A DNA stretch of 64,000 nt from JBFHFS01 sp041583495 (GCA_041583495.1 JBFHFS010000019.1:1-64000), one strand, 5' to 3'. Counted from the first letter of the stretch, positions 8,491-19,000 are shown. Numbers and translations are program-made. The notes: generated from the letters alone by a model not told the origin.

Positions 8491-9819
8491 CTATCCACCT
8501 ATGTAATCACGAACACATCGAAAGCCGATATAGGATTTGGCAGAATCCTGATACTCATAGGTGCGTATGCCATTCTGAAGATAATAACCGATATCTTTCC
8601 AGGATCCCCCGCGAATAACTTTCCGTTTCATCACGGCAGGATCGTCGGACTTTGCATTGTATTGAAAAGTAGGACTCACATCGTGCATGAAACCATAGGA
8701 GGATTCGTCGAAAGCACTGGAAGTCCATTCGGCCACATTACCGGCCATGTCGAACAATCCAAAATCGTTGGGCGCAAAGCTGGCCACCGACATGGAATAC
8801 ATTCCACCATCGTCTCCATAGCGTCCGCGCAGGGGCTTAAAGTTAGCCAGGAAACAGCCTTTATCGTTGCGGGTATAAAAGCCACCCCAGGGATAGATGT
8901 TTTGCTCGAGGCCGCCCCGTGCAGCATATTCCCACTCCGACTCACTGGGCAACCGATAAGCCATTACGTCGGCTTCCCCTTTGTATCGCAGATAATTGTT
9001 AAGCAACTGTGTACGCCATATAGCGAAGGCCGTAGCTTGTTTCCAGGTAACCCCAACGACGGGATACTGATCAAAACCCGGATGCCAGAAATACTTTTCG
9101 GTCCAGGGCTCATTGAAAGAGTAGGTAAAGTCAGCAATCCAGCACAAGGTGTCGGGATAAACATTCACCTGATCCTTCATGATGAAAGCAGAGCGATCGT
9201 TCAGCGGACGTGTGTTTCCTTCATGATCCACGACCTCCCCTTCATAGCTCTTTGTTTCAAAATTATAACGGTTACTTTTTTTAGCAGCCTGTTGAAGATC
9301 TACCCACTCATAGTCGTAAAAAAGTTTGCGGGTATCAATCTCCTTGCGTCTAAAGAAACGCTCATTTTCCTGTAGAAAAAGGTCATTGAGAACCTCAGAA
9401 TACTCTTCGTCATCCCAAACCAAAGCCTCATCCCAATTTAAAAATGGGGGGTCAATCTCATTGCCAAACTCATCTTCGGAGATCAGAAACTCCTCGAATT
9501 GTTCTCCCAGCATACGGCGGGCAATAGAGTCGCGCACCCAATAAACGAATTGACGATACTCGGTATTGGTAATTTCTGTTTCATCCATCCAAAAAGAAGG
9601 AACCGAAACCGTTCTGGATTGAGAATTCATGGTATGCGCGATATTCTCATCATTGGGACCCATTACAAAGCTTCCCTGTGGAATAAACAACATTCCAAAC
9701 GGGTCTGGTTCATAAAAAGATGCGCTTCTGGACACCCCGACGAGTTCACCATTTCCGGATTTTCCGCATCCCACTAAAACAGTAACTACAATAACACTTA
9801 GGGCAAGTACTTTCTTCAT
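8491..9819 (-). CDS. gldK: gliding motility / T9SS lipoprotein GldK (PorK)
   Basis: Outer-membrane lipoprotein that builds the T9SS periplasmic ring with GldN. The lipobox is LVGC with Cys18. The rest is a formylglycine-generating-enzyme/sulfatase-modifying-factor fold used structurally: GSFVMG near the start, WMDETEITNTEYRQF, YRLPSESEWEYAARGG, and RGGSWKD with GFRCVR at the C-terminus. The 442-aa length is typical. It is followed by gldL after 41 bp. Confidence 0.95.
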   Translation of the reverse strand: MKKVLALSVIVVTVLVGCGKSGNGELVGVSRSASFYEPDPFGMLFIPQGSFVMGPNDENIAHTMNSQSRTVSVPSFWMDETEITNTEYRQFVYWVRDSIARRMLGEQFEEFLISEDEFGNEIDPPFLNWDEALVWDDEEYSEVLNDLFLQENERFFRRKEIDTRKLFYDYEWVDLQQAAKKSNRYNFETKSYEGEVVDHEGNTRPLNDRSAFIMKDQVNVYPDTLCWIADFTYSFNEPWTEKYFWHPGFDQYPVVGVTWKQATAFAIWRTQLLNNYLRYKGEADVMAYRLPSESEWEYAARGGLEQNIYPWGGFYTRNDKGCFLANFKPLRGRYGDDGGMYSMSVASFAPNDFGLFDMAGNVAEWTSSAFDESSYGFMHDVSPTFQYNAKSDDPAVMKRKVIRGGSWKDIGYYLQNGIRTYEYQDSAKSYIGFRCVRDYIGG

Positions 9820-9851
9820 AATATTTGGGCTAATCTATAATACTCGTTATT

Positions 9852-10829
9852 TTACAGGTATCTTACACTCTTGTATCTTTTCACTCTCTTCATAAAATCG
9901 AGATCGAAAGAGTAACTTATCAATATTTCATGCGAGCCATTGCTGGCTGATGCCAATTTTGAGGTGGTTAAATCATAACTGTATCCGGCGCGTATTCCGC
10001 TTGCCAACTCGATGCCTGCCAAGACCACTATCGCATCCTGATACCTATAGGATAAACCTCCCCAATATTTTTTTCTAACCCGCACATTCAAATTCATGTC
10101 CAATTGCCAGGAACCCGTGCTCTGCCTCAGAAAAAGCGAGGGAAGCAATTCTATGGGCCGATCCCATAAGGGATAGGTATACCCGGCAGTGGCATAAAAC
10201 GTTCGTGGTATAAATACGTTAAAAGCTTCATTAAAGTTTGGTTCTGGTTCAAATAAATGTTGAACCGACAACCCTGCGTACCAACCAGGGCCATTATAAA
10301 AGACGCCAAAACCAAAATCTCCCGAGGTTCCATTAACCTCTGAAGTCGGCGTTGCATTATCGTTCTGTTGATGATAATCACTCTCTGGAATATAGATATT
10401 GGTACCATCAAAAACCTGATTCACAATGCCTGCCGAAACTCCCACACCCAACTCTCCATCCCCCACATAATAGAGCCTTGAAAATGAGAATTGTATATAC
10501 AGCGTATTGAAAAATCCAATCTCATCATTCATAAACTGAAGCCCTATTCCGGCTTTTCTTCCAAAAATATTTAATGCTGCATCGGCTCCCAGAACCGTTG
10601 TCTTGGGTGCCCCTTCAAATCCACTCCATTGTTGCCTGTTGTCCAAAACCACGTTCGCCCGCCCACTGGTTCCGGCAAACCCGGGATTTCCATTGAGCAT
10701 ATTGAACATATTTTGACTAAACATGGGCTCGCTTTGCCCATAAACCCCACTGGCGATGCAAAATAAAAGAAAAAAAACTAAAATCCTATTCTTACTTTTG
10801 TTAAAAATAAAAAGTTCATTATCCTCCAT
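9852..10829 (-). CDS. porP: PorP/SprF-family T9SS outer-membrane protein
   Basis: Outer-membrane beta-barrel of the PorP/SprF family, needed for T9SS function or cell-surface attachment of cargo. The chosen ATG (10829) puts a signal peptide at the N-terminus ending in SGVYGQ. Earlier in-frame starts would add about 32 residues with no signal character. The mature start SEPMFSQNMFNMLNGNPGFAG is the family hallmark. It lies directly before gldK, the same porP-porK-L-M-N order as Porphyromonas. No consensus promoter is seen in the 141-bp gap upstream, so it may be read from topA. Confidence 0.93.
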   Translation of the reverse strand: MEDNELFIFNKSKNRILVFFLLFCIASGVYGQSEPMFSQNMFNMLNGNPGFAGTSGRANVVLDNRQQWSGFEGAPKTTVLGADAALNIFGRKAGIGLQFMNDEIGFFNTLYIQFSFSRLYYVGDGELGVGVSAGIVNQVFDGTNIYIPESDYHQQNDNATPTSEVNGTSGDFGFGVFYNGPGWYAGLSVQHLFEPEPNFNEAFNVFIPRTFYATAGYTYPLWDRPIELLPSLFLRQSTGSWQLDMNLNVRVRKKYWGGLSYRYQDAIVVLAGIELASGIRAGYSYDLTTSKLASASNGSHEILISYSFDLDFMKRVKRYKSVRYL

Positions 10830-10970
10830 CGCCAGAGCCTTGGCCCGCATCGGTGAAACCGACAACGGAACTCCATTCCCATTAAATAAAGAACGGCTAC
10901 TTTTTTGTAAAATAGTTAAGCACATATACTAAAATAAGGCAATAAAGGTTTCATTTTTTGATTCAGACTT

Positions 10971-12170
10971 TCATTTTTTCGTCAATTCGATGTTTTTTTT
11001 CGATTTTAGAAAATAACGCCACCATTTTGGGGGCAGCTCCTTATTAAGAGCATTCTCATAGTCTTTTTGGTGGCAAGGCACGACTTTGAATGAATCATTA
11101 AAGGGCACCTGGAGCCACCACCTGTTATTGGACTGATTGTGGTAAAAATGCAAATTCTCACTGTACTCGTCCATGGGAACCACAATATACTTATACTCCT
11201 CAAGTGATTTAAGTGGATAATCTCCACAACGGGCACCCATGCCTTCCAGAAAGTGCCATATCAACTGGGCAGACAAGGGCCCTGCCTGGGATATATCAAC
11301 CTGGGAGGCAGGCACTTCAAAAAGACCGGCCACCTGCATGAGATCAGAAGACCCGGCATACCACATTATCTGGCAGGCATCCAAAGGGCTTATCCCATTG
11401 GGAGAAACCGCACCCGGCAACCATCCCGGTTGTTGTTCAATAGCTCTAAAATCGAAGCTCAGAAAGCTGGCATCTCTTAACACCACTTCGGTTTGATCGA
11501 TATTTGGTGAGCGCAGATCCTTTAATCGCAATAATGAAAGATGACGGTCCTTCAGATATTTCTCCTGATCCTGTCCATAATAGTAATACTGGCAACCCAT
11601 AACCGTAAGCTCCTCAACACTGCAATGGCCCCCATCCAATAAATGGTTCAAATAGGCACCCGATGAAAAGTCGGTATTGGACACATCCACATCGATAGTC
11701 ACATCCACGAGGGCCAACGCCACCTCCTGCTTAGCTTTCTTTAGTGCCCGGACTACCGGAACGGTCAAATCCTGCGAGCCTCCCAAAACCAGCACTCTTG
11801 CTCCGGTTTGGGAAAAAGCATTGATCACCTCAAACAGGGCCTCATACCGGTCGTTTAGGGTATTTCCGCAAACATCCCCGGCATCGGCAATCCTCAAGGG
11901 CGAAGAAACATTTCTCATCCCGTACAGCCAGTTACGGATCAGGGCCGGCGCTCCATCGGAGGTAGAGTTATCAATGCTATTACGCACCTCTGGTACGCCA
12001 ACGATTACCACATCACAATTCATTTGGGTAACCCAAAGGGCAGATCCATCATTGAAGTCGACCTGTTCTCCCAGGGTATTCCCTCCCGAAATACCGGCAA
12101 AGGATACCCAAGCAGGTTTAACCGGCTTCAGAAAATGATGTAATTCCCCTCCCTTCAATGAGTCGTTCAC
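10971..12170 (-). CDS. arginase/formimidoylglutamase-fold protein, probable pseudoenzyme
   Basis: Ureohydrolase-fold protein of 399 aa. The fold is recognisable, but the manganese-binding motifs are broken. GGxH is GGSQD (Gln133 for His), DAHxD is DVTID (Thr158 for His), and SxDxD is SFDFR (Arg242 for Asp). A catalytic dinuclear centre therefore looks impossible. A ~90-residue Trp/Lys-rich tail (LPPKWWRYFLK) extends beyond the usual domain. It is sandwiched between topA (15 bp) and porP-gldKLMN, so a structural or regulatory role linked to T9SS is conceivable but unproven. Annotation as an active arginase or formimidoylglutamase would be misleading. Confidence 0.8.
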   Translation of the reverse strand: MNDSLKGGELHHFLKPVKPAWVSFAGISGGNTLGEQVDFNDGSALWVTQMNCDVVIVGVPEVRNSIDNSTSDGAPALIRNWLYGMRNVSSPLRIADAGDVCGNTLNDRYEALFEVINAFSQTGARVLVLGGSQDLTVPVVRALKKAKQEVALALVDVTIDVDVSNTDFSSGAYLNHLLDGGHCSVEELTVMGCQYYYYGQDQEKYLKDRHLSLLRLKDLRSPNIDQTEVVLRDASFLSFDFRAIEQQPGWLPGAVSPNGISPLDACQIMWYAGSSDLMQVAGLFEVPASQVDISQAGPLSAQLIWHFLEGMGARCGDYPLKSLEEYKYIVVPMDEYSENLHFYHNQSNNRWWLQVPFNDSFKVVPCHQKDYENALNKELPPKWWRYFLKSKKNIELTKK

Positions 12171-12185
12171 AAGTTCCTTTCTCTG

Positions 12186-14558
12186 TTACTTCTTACTTTT
12201 CGATTTGGCGGCAGTGCCCTTCTTCTTACTGCTCTTAGAGGTTTTAGCAGCCCCTTTAATAAGCTTCAAACACTCCTCATAGGTCAATTCAGCGGCATCC
12301 TTATCCTTAGGGATTTTAAAATTCTTTTTCTGATAGCTGATATAGGGACCCCAGCGGCCGTTAAGAATAGTAATTTCACTATCTTGTTCAAACGACTTAA
12401 TAGTCTTTTTATTGTCTTTTTCCCGTTTTTCCCTTATCAACTCAATGGCTCTCTCCAGGTCGACGGTTAATGGGTCGTCCTCCCCTTTTTTAAGGGAAAC
12501 AAACTTACCATCGTGCCGCACGTAAGGACCAAATCGCCCAAGGCCAACCACCACTTTTTTATCTTCGAACAGCCCTAAATCGCGTGGTAGATCAAAGAGC
12601 TTAAGGGCTTCTTCCAAAGTAATGGTTTCCAGATGTTGCTCGCGGGTGAGGGAGGCAAAACGGGGTTTCTCCTCCTCATTTGAATTATCCCCCAGCTGAG
12701 CCAGGGGGCCAAAACGGCCAATACGAACACTTAATTGTTTCCCCGTTTTAGGATCCGTTCCCAGGATTCGTTCGCCGGAATTTCGTTCGGACTTTTCGAG
12801 GGTCTCCTCCACCTGTTGGTGAAAGGGTTTATAAAATTCATCAATAACCTTGCTCCACACAGCTTTTCCCATCGCTACGTCATCGAACTCCTTCTCTACT
12901 TTAGCAGTAAAATCAAAGCTTACAATATTGGGGAAGTACTTCACCAGAAAATCGGTTACCACCATCCCTATGTCGGTAGGAAAAAGCTTATTGCGATCGG
13001 CATTGGCTATCTCAACTTTATCGGCTTGTTTAACCTCACCCTTTTCCAGCCAAAGTTGTTGATAATGTCGTTCGGTACCGGGACGATCCTCCTTAACCAC
13101 ATAGCCTCTGTGTTGTATGGTACTAATGGTAGGTGCGTAGGTAGAAGGCCTGCCGATGCCCAGCTCTTCAAGTTTTCGAACCAGGCTGGCTTCAGAATAA
13201 CGATAGGGCTTTTGGGAAAACCTTTCTCTTGCCTCCAAAGCACCTAGGCCCAAAGCTTGCTGAGCCTTCAACGGCGGCAAAAAGGAAGCCGACTCCTCAT
13301 CCTCCTCCTGGTCGGTCGATTCGATGTAGACCCTAAGGAAACCATCGAATTTGATCACTTCACCAGAAGCCACAAATTTGTAGTCACTGCCTTCCACCTG
13401 AATGGTTGCAGTGGTTTTTTCAATCACGGCATTACTCATTTGCGAAGCCATGGTTCGCTTATAGATCAAATCGTAAAGACGTTGTTCTGCGCCGGAGCCT
13501 GCAACAGTGGCATTTCCCGGGTAAGTGGGGCGAATGGCCTCATGGGCCTCTTGTGCCCCTTTGGCTTTAGTTTTGTATTGTCGTTCCTTCACATAATTAT
13601 CGCCCATCTGTGACCGAATATTCGAAACCACCGCTTCAACGGCCGACTTGGCCAAGTTCACCGAATCGGTACGCATATAGGTGATCAATCCTGCTTCATA
13701 TAGTTTTTGTGCCACGGCCATGGTTTGGGCCACACTAAAGCCCAGCTTTCGAGAAGCCTCCTGCTGAAGGGTAGAGGTGGTGAATGGAGCTGCCGGACTT
13801 TTACTGGTGGGCTTGGTTACCACCTGGGATACCTCAAAGGAGGCGTCAGAACAATTCTTCAAAAAGGCGGCTGCTTCTTCTACTTTTTTAAAACGATGGT
13901 TGAGTTCGGCTCTCACTTCGGAAAGTTTATCACCCTCTTTCACTTTAAAGACTGCGGTTACCCGGAATGCCGACTCGGATTCAAAGGCAAAAATCTCCCT
14001 TTCGCGCTCTACCAGGAGTCTCACCGACACCGACTGAACCCGACCGGCAGAGAGGGAAGGTTTAACTTTTTTCCAGAGCACGGGTGAGAGTTCAAATCCA
14101 ACCAATCGGTCCAAAACCCGGCGAGCCTGTTGCGCATCGACCAGATTCACATCGATGCTTCTGGGATTTTCAATCGCTCCTAATATGGCGTCCTTAGTAA
14201 TTTCGTGAAACACAATTCGCCGGGTATTTTCCTCTTTCAACCCAAGCGTTTCAAAAAGATGCCATGCGATAGCCTCTCCCTCCCGGTCCTCATCCGAAGC
14301 CAGCCAAACGACAGAAGCTTTTTTAGCCAGAGAGGACAGTTCTTTCACCACTGCTTTTTTATCCTCAGAGACTACATATTGGGGCTCATAGTTGTTTTCC
14401 AGATCAATACCAAAATCCTTTTTTGCCAAATCGCGAATATGACCATAACTGGATTTAACCACATATCCTTTTCCCAAAAATTTTTCAATAGTCTTAGCCT
14501 TCGCAGGCGACTCAACAATTACAAGATTCTCTTCGGCTCCCTTTTCTTTTTTCGCCAT
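12186..14558 (-). CDS. topA: DNA topoisomerase I (type IA)
   Basis: Relaxes negative supercoils through a transient 5'-phosphotyrosine. The TOPRIM domain opens with VIVESPAKAKTIEKFLG. The DxD-type acidic motif is ASDEDREGEAIAWH, and the active-site Tyr lies in GLITYMRTDS. The C-terminus carries three GRxGPY/GRFGP repeats instead of the four-Cys zinc fingers of E. coli TopA, then a Lys-rich tail (KSSKKKGTAAKSKSKK) that probably binds DNA. ATG at 14558 is preferred over an adjacent GTG. It is the first gene of the leftward run into the T9SS locus. Confidence 0.95.
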   Translation of the reverse strand: MAKKEKGAEENLVIVESPAKAKTIEKFLGKGYVVKSSYGHIRDLAKKDFGIDLENNYEPQYVVSEDKKAVVKELSSLAKKASVVWLASDEDREGEAIAWHLFETLGLKEENTRRIVFHEITKDAILGAIENPRSIDVNLVDAQQARRVLDRLVGFELSPVLWKKVKPSLSAGRVQSVSVRLLVEREREIFAFESESAFRVTAVFKVKEGDKLSEVRAELNHRFKKVEEAAAFLKNCSDASFEVSQVVTKPTSKSPAAPFTTSTLQQEASRKLGFSVAQTMAVAQKLYEAGLITYMRTDSVNLAKSAVEAVVSNIRSQMGDNYVKERQYKTKAKGAQEAHEAIRPTYPGNATVAGSGAEQRLYDLIYKRTMASQMSNAVIEKTTATIQVEGSDYKFVASGEVIKFDGFLRVYIESTDQEEDEESASFLPPLKAQQALGLGALEARERFSQKPYRYSEASLVRKLEELGIGRPSTYAPTISTIQHRGYVVKEDRPGTERHYQQLWLEKGEVKQADKVEIANADRNKLFPTDIGMVVTDFLVKYFPNIVSFDFTAKVEKEFDDVAMGKAVWSKVIDEFYKPFHQQVEETLEKSERNSGERILGTDPKTGKQLSVRIGRFGPLAQLGDNSNEEEKPRFASLTREQHLETITLEEALKLFDLPRDLGLFEDKKVVVGLGRFGPYVRHDGKFVSLKKGEDDPLTVDLERAIELIREKREKDNKKTIKSFEQDSEITILNGRWGPYISYQKKNFKIPKDKDAAELTYEECLKLIKGAAKTSKSSKKKGTAAKSKSKK

Positions 14559-14605
14559 CACCTATTTTTTGATTAATTGAACAGAAATTTCCGCTCTTTC
14601 GACGC

Positions 14606-14638
14606 CAAATTTATAAAATAATGTCTATCACTTTCAAA
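14606..14638 (-). promoter_or_regulatory. promoter of the topA-gld run
   Basis: Minus-strand TTTG (14638-14635), 21-nt spacer, TAAATTTG (14613-14606), about 50 nt before the topA ATG. It could drive topA and, by read-through of short gaps, the arginase-like, porP and gld genes. Confidence 0.6.
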
Positions 14639-14723
14639 TGTTTAACAACTTCTTATTTATATCCCCCCCTCTCATCCCAATAATTTTTTAGTATTTTTAC
14701 CCCCTAATGAATACTTTAGCACG

Positions 14724-17072
14724 ATGGAGAAAGCCCTATTAAAAAAATATCTGCGATGGCTTTACGGCCTCTTTTTTGGCTTAATTGCCTTCCTTGTACT
14801 TTTGTTCTTCCTTATTTCCAAGGGCGTTCTTGGATTCATGCCAAGCTTTGAGGAGCTCGAGAATCCCCAAAGCAGTTTGGCCACTGAGATTTATTCCTCA
14901 GACCAACAGGTCTTGGGTAAATTCTTCAACGAAAATCGCAGCCGCGTTTCTTACGACGAAATTTCACCCTCTGTAATTAATGCCCTGGTGTCGACCGAGG
15001 ATATCCGGTTTTACAACCATTCCGGAATCGACGCCAGAGGCCTTGGGCGTGTCATTTTCAGAACCATTCTCTTAAGGGAGGAGAGTTCGGGGGGAGGGAG
15101 CACCATTACCCAGCAGCTGGCAAAGCTATTGTTTCACGACCCAACCAACAATATTTGGGAACGCAGCCTTCAAAAACTAAAAGAGTGGGTCATTGCGGTG
15201 AAACTTGAGCGCAGCTATACCAAAGAGGAGATCCTGACTATGTATTTAAATAAAGCACCATTTATTTATGGGGCTTATGGTATTAAATCTGCTGCCACTA
15301 CTTTTTTCAACAAACCCCCCGATTCACTAAAGGTCGAGGAGGCGGCCATGTTGGTCGGGATGCTGAAAAATCCGTCCCTCTTCAACCCGCTGAGGCGGCC
15401 CGAACTGACCTGTACCCGGCGCAATGTGGTCCTTTCCCAGATGCAGAAGGCAGGACATCTTGCCCGGGAAACCTACGACAGTCTCCGGCTCGAACCCATG
15501 ACCCTGGATTTTAACCGTGACGACCACATCCATGGTTTGGCCCCCTATTTCCGCGAATATCTTCGATTGACACTTGTTGCCAATGAGCCCAAACGAGAAG
15601 ATTACCCCTCATGGATGGCTCAACGTTTTATCGAGGACAGTACCGAATGGGTTAACAACCCTCTCTTTGGCTGGATCAACAAAAATCTGAAGGCCGACGG
15701 CACCAAATACAATATCTACAAAGACGGGCTACGCATCTATACCACCCTTGACAGTCGGATGCAACAATATGCCGAGGAGGCTCTTGAACAGCACCTGGGA
15801 CAAGACTTACAACCTAAGTTTTTCAGGGAAAAGAAAGGCCGGACCAGGGCCCCCTTCTCCAGTCACATCACCCAGGAACAATACGATGGCATCATTAAAA
15901 GAGCCATGCATAACAGTGATCGGTACCGGCTTCTGAAGCAACTTAAGATGCCCGAAGACTCTATTGATTTGGTCTTTAACCAGCCGGTTGAGATGTCTGT
16001 TTTTTCCTGGGAGGGTGAAAAAGACACCATTATGACCCCTCTGGATTCGATTCACTATTGCAAGTCGTTTCTGCGGGGCAGCCTTTTTTCTATGGATCCC
16101 CAATCGGGACATGTAAAAGCCTATGTTGGCGGACCCGATTACCAGCATTTCAAATACGACATGGTAACCACCGGAAAACGGCAGGTGGGTTCAACCATCA
16201 AGCCCTTTGTGTATACACTGGCCATGCAAGAGGGGCATACCCCCTGCGACATGGTTCCCAATATCCCTCAAACCTTTTATCTGCCTACAGGAAAAACCTG
16301 GACTCCGCAAAATGCCGGTGATCTTAGGGCCGGAGAGATGGTGTCTCTCAAATGGGGACTGGCCCACTCCAACAACAATATCACCGCCTGGGTCATGAAA
16401 CAGTACAACCCTGAGGCCGTGGCAAACATGATTCACTCACTGGGCATCAAAAGTCCCATCGACCCCGTACCCTCCCTTGCGCTGGGAACACCTGACCTGG
16501 GTCTCAATGAAATGGTGGCGGCTTATTGCACCTTTGCCAACAAGGGCGTATACATTGAGCCACTGATGGTTACGCGCATCGAGGATCGATACCATAACGT
16601 CATTGCCAATTTTAGCCCGCGCAAAAGAGAAGTACTTAGTGAAGAAACCGCCTATCTGATGATTAACCTGCTGGAAGGGGTGGTGAACCAGGGAACTGCG
16701 ATAAGGCTTAGGCTTACTTATAAATTTACAGGCCAAATAGGCGGAAAAACAGGCACCACCCAAAACCACTCCGACGGATGGTTTATGGGCCTGTCGCCCA
16801 ACCTGGTAACAGGCATTTGGGTAGGTGGTGAAGACCGGGATATCCACTTCGACAACCTCTCTATCGGCCAGGGAGCTAACATGGCTCTACCTGTATGGGC
16901 GCTTTACATGAATAGTGTATTTGAGAACCCCGACATCCCAATCACCCAGGAGGATGAGTTTGAAGAGCCGGTTAATTTTAAGGCTAACCTGGAATGCTCC
17001 GACGAGAAACGCCCGAAAAAGGAGATAGAGGAAGAGTATCAAACAGGTCGTGAAGTCGAGGAGTTCTTTTAA
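14724..17072 (+). CDS. class A penicillin-binding protein 1A
   Basis: Bifunctional peptidoglycan synthase anchored in the inner membrane by one N-terminal helix (about residues 12-35). The glycosyltransferase GT51 domain shows EDIRFYNHSGID, GGGSTITQQLAK and EEILTMYLNK. The transpeptidase domain has the SxxK Ser in GSTIKPFVY, the SxN motif in SNNNITAW and KTG in GGKTGTTQNHSDGW. The length of 782 aa is normal. It is transcribed away from topA and convergent with radA; no clear terminator was found in the 180-bp gap. Confidence 0.93.
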   Translation: MEKALLKKYLRWLYGLFFGLIAFLVLLFFLISKGVLGFMPSFEELENPQSSLATEIYSSDQQVLGKFFNENRSRVSYDEISPSVINALVSTEDIRFYNHSGIDARGLGRVIFRTILLREESSGGGSTITQQLAKLLFHDPTNNIWERSLQKLKEWVIAVKLERSYTKEEILTMYLNKAPFIYGAYGIKSAATTFFNKPPDSLKVEEAAMLVGMLKNPSLFNPLRRPELTCTRRNVVLSQMQKAGHLARETYDSLRLEPMTLDFNRDDHIHGLAPYFREYLRLTLVANEPKREDYPSWMAQRFIEDSTEWVNNPLFGWINKNLKADGTKYNIYKDGLRIYTTLDSRMQQYAEEALEQHLGQDLQPKFFREKKGRTRAPFSSHITQEQYDGIIKRAMHNSDRYRLLKQLKMPEDSIDLVFNQPVEMSVFSWEGEKDTIMTPLDSIHYCKSFLRGSLFSMDPQSGHVKAYVGGPDYQHFKYDMVTTGKRQVGSTIKPFVYTLAMQEGHTPCDMVPNIPQTFYLPTGKTWTPQNAGDLRAGEMVSLKWGLAHSNNNITAWVMKQYNPEAVANMIHSLGIKSPIDPVPSLALGTPDLGLNEMVAAYCTFANKGVYIEPLMVTRIEDRYHNVIANFSPRKREVLSEETAYLMINLLEGVVNQGTAIRLRLTYKFTGQIGGKTGTTQNHSDGWFMGLSPNLVTGIWVGGEDRDIHFDNLSIGQGANMALPVWALYMNSVFENPDIPITQEDEFEEPVNFKANLECSDEKRPKKEIEEEYQTGREVEEFF

Positions 17073-17253
17073 ATCCATGATGGTTTTCGAGGGAACCACA
17101 AAGACTCATCAATCCCTTTATTAAAGGCTAATGTCTTAATAATCAAACACAAAAGGGTAAAAAAAGAGCGTTTATTCTATGCCGCAATCACATGGCTTGT
17201 CCTGTCATTAATTATCGACGGCTCACCACAAGCCAACCTGTTGCCGGAATCTG

Positions 17254-18624
17254 TTAACTGAAGAGGTATCGGAAGGCCTCTTCAATCTTTCCTGCCTGAA
17301 CCACCTTTATTTCGAAGGCGTCGAAATTGACGCCCCGGTTGTAACGGGGCACAATAATGGTTTCAAACCCAAGCTTCTGAGCCTCGCTTACCCGCTGCTC
17401 AATGCGGGTCACGGGCCGTATCTCTCCCGAGAGGCCCACCTCTCCCGTGAGGCATATCCGGCCGGGCACATTGAGATCGGTATTTGAAGAGAGCACCGCA
17501 CTCACCACCGAGAGATCAATCCCCGGATCGCTCACCTTAAGTCCACCTGCAATGTTCAGGAACACATCCTTAGCAGCCAATTTAAAGCCGGCCCTTTTTT
17601 CGAGCACAGCCAGCAGCATATTCAAACGCCTCAGATCGAACCCGGTAGAGGAACGCTGCGGGGTTCCATAGGCCGCGGTACTGGCCAGTGCTTGCACTTC
17701 GATCAGAAAGGGGCGGATCCCCTCCATCCCGGCGGCGATGGCAATGCCACTCATCTCCTCATCATGATGCGCCAGCAACATCTCCGAGGGGTTGGTTACT
17801 TCGCGCAACCCATAACTCTGCATCTCAAAAATGCCTATCTCGGAGGTTGATCCGAACCGATTTTTCACCGATCTCAGGATGCGATACATGTAATGCCGGT
17901 CGCCCTCGAATTGAAGAACCACATCCACCATGTGCTCCAGTACCTTGGGGCCTGCCAGATGCCCCTCTTTATTTATGTGCCCGATAAGAAGTACCGGAAT
18001 GTTTTGCTCTTTAGCTATCCGCAAAACCACCGCGGTACATTCCCTGATTTGCGACACACTTCCGGGCGCGGATTCAATCCCTTCTCTCTCGAGGGTTTGT
18101 ACCGAATCGATAACGACCAGCCCGGGTTTAACATTTTCGATATGGGTTAAAATTCGCTCCAGGGAGGTTTCACTCACAATATAACAATGGTCTCCGGTTT
18201 CATCACCCAGGCGGTTGGCCCTCAATTTTATTTGCTGTGCACTCTCCTCTCCGGAAACATAAAGGATGGTATGCTGCGTGAGTTTCATGGCCATTTGTAG
18301 CACCAGAGTAGATTTTCCGATGCCCGGCTCGCCACCCAACAAAACCAGGGATCCGGGAACCATTCCGCCCCCCAGTACCCGGTTGAGTTCGTCAATTCCT
18401 GTGTTGATGCGGGGAACTTGATCCACTGTGACCGAGGAGACCGGAACCGGCTTTTGTCTCAAAGGTTCTCCGCCCAAAGAACGTATTTTATCCTTCGATT
18501 TCCCGGTGACAGCCAACTCTTCAACATAGGTGTTCCACTCCCCGCAAGAATAACACTTACCGATCCATTTGGGCGACTCTGAACCGCAATTCTGACAAAC
18601 AAATACACTTTTGGTTTTAGCCAT
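17254..18624 (-). CDS. radA: DNA repair protein RadA
   Basis: RecA-related ATPase that promotes branch migration during recombinational repair. The N-terminal zinc finger is CQNCG...CYSC (residues ~10-29). Walker A is GGEPGIGKST, and the RadA-specific KNRFG motif is present (KNRFGSTSEIG). The C-terminal third is the Lon-protease-like domain (GGLKVSDPGIDLSVV) without protease function. At 456 aa it is full length. It appears monocistronic. Confidence 0.95.
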   Translation of the reverse strand: MAKTKSVFVCQNCGSESPKWIGKCYSCGEWNTYVEELAVTGKSKDKIRSLGGEPLRQKPVPVSSVTVDQVPRINTGIDELNRVLGGGMVPGSLVLLGGEPGIGKSTLVLQMAMKLTQHTILYVSGEESAQQIKLRANRLGDETGDHCYIVSETSLERILTHIENVKPGLVVIDSVQTLEREGIESAPGSVSQIRECTAVVLRIAKEQNIPVLLIGHINKEGHLAGPKVLEHMVDVVLQFEGDRHYMYRILRSVKNRFGSTSEIGIFEMQSYGLREVTNPSEMLLAHHDEEMSGIAIAAGMEGIRPFLIEVQALASTAAYGTPQRSSTGFDLRRLNMLLAVLEKRAGFKLAAKDVFLNIAGGLKVSDPGIDLSVVSAVLSSNTDLNVPGRICLTGEVGLSGEIRPVTRIEQRVSEAQKLGFETIIVPRYNRGVNFDAFEIKVVQAGKIEEAFRYLFS

Positions 18625-19000
18625 AACACTTTTTAGTTGAAAAATGGAGAAATAAGAAACCCACCGGGAGCCTGCCGGAAATCAGAAAACCGCAGGCCAA
18701 TAAAATAAGCCCCTTAACCCGACTAAATTACGGTAAATAGATCGAATTAGAAAGAATTCTTGGACCGTGGTGACTTTCTTAGTTATCTGACCATGGAAAA
18801 GAAAAACCCGGCTCTTTGTAAAAAGCAATCAAACAAACAGAGTCGGTGTTGTTTCTTCCCCAAATTGGTTGCCAAACAAAGCCATCCGGGATTTGGTTAA
18901 AATCTTCGCTAACCCAACAAGAAAACCCGGCCATGTTAAAACACCCCGACCATTATCTGCCTGACTATTATCTGGTGAAGGAGGTAAATTCCTACCCACA
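18625..19000. other. intergenic region upstream of radA
   Basis: About 375 bp between the radA start and the panD terminator. I see no supported gene. Short rightward frames here lack any recognisable domain and run into the panD gene on the other strand. Confidence 0.5.

Noticed and set aside
14205..14576. Long antisense frames over topA and other core genes
   Set aside because: These are shadows of strongly supported genes on the other strand.
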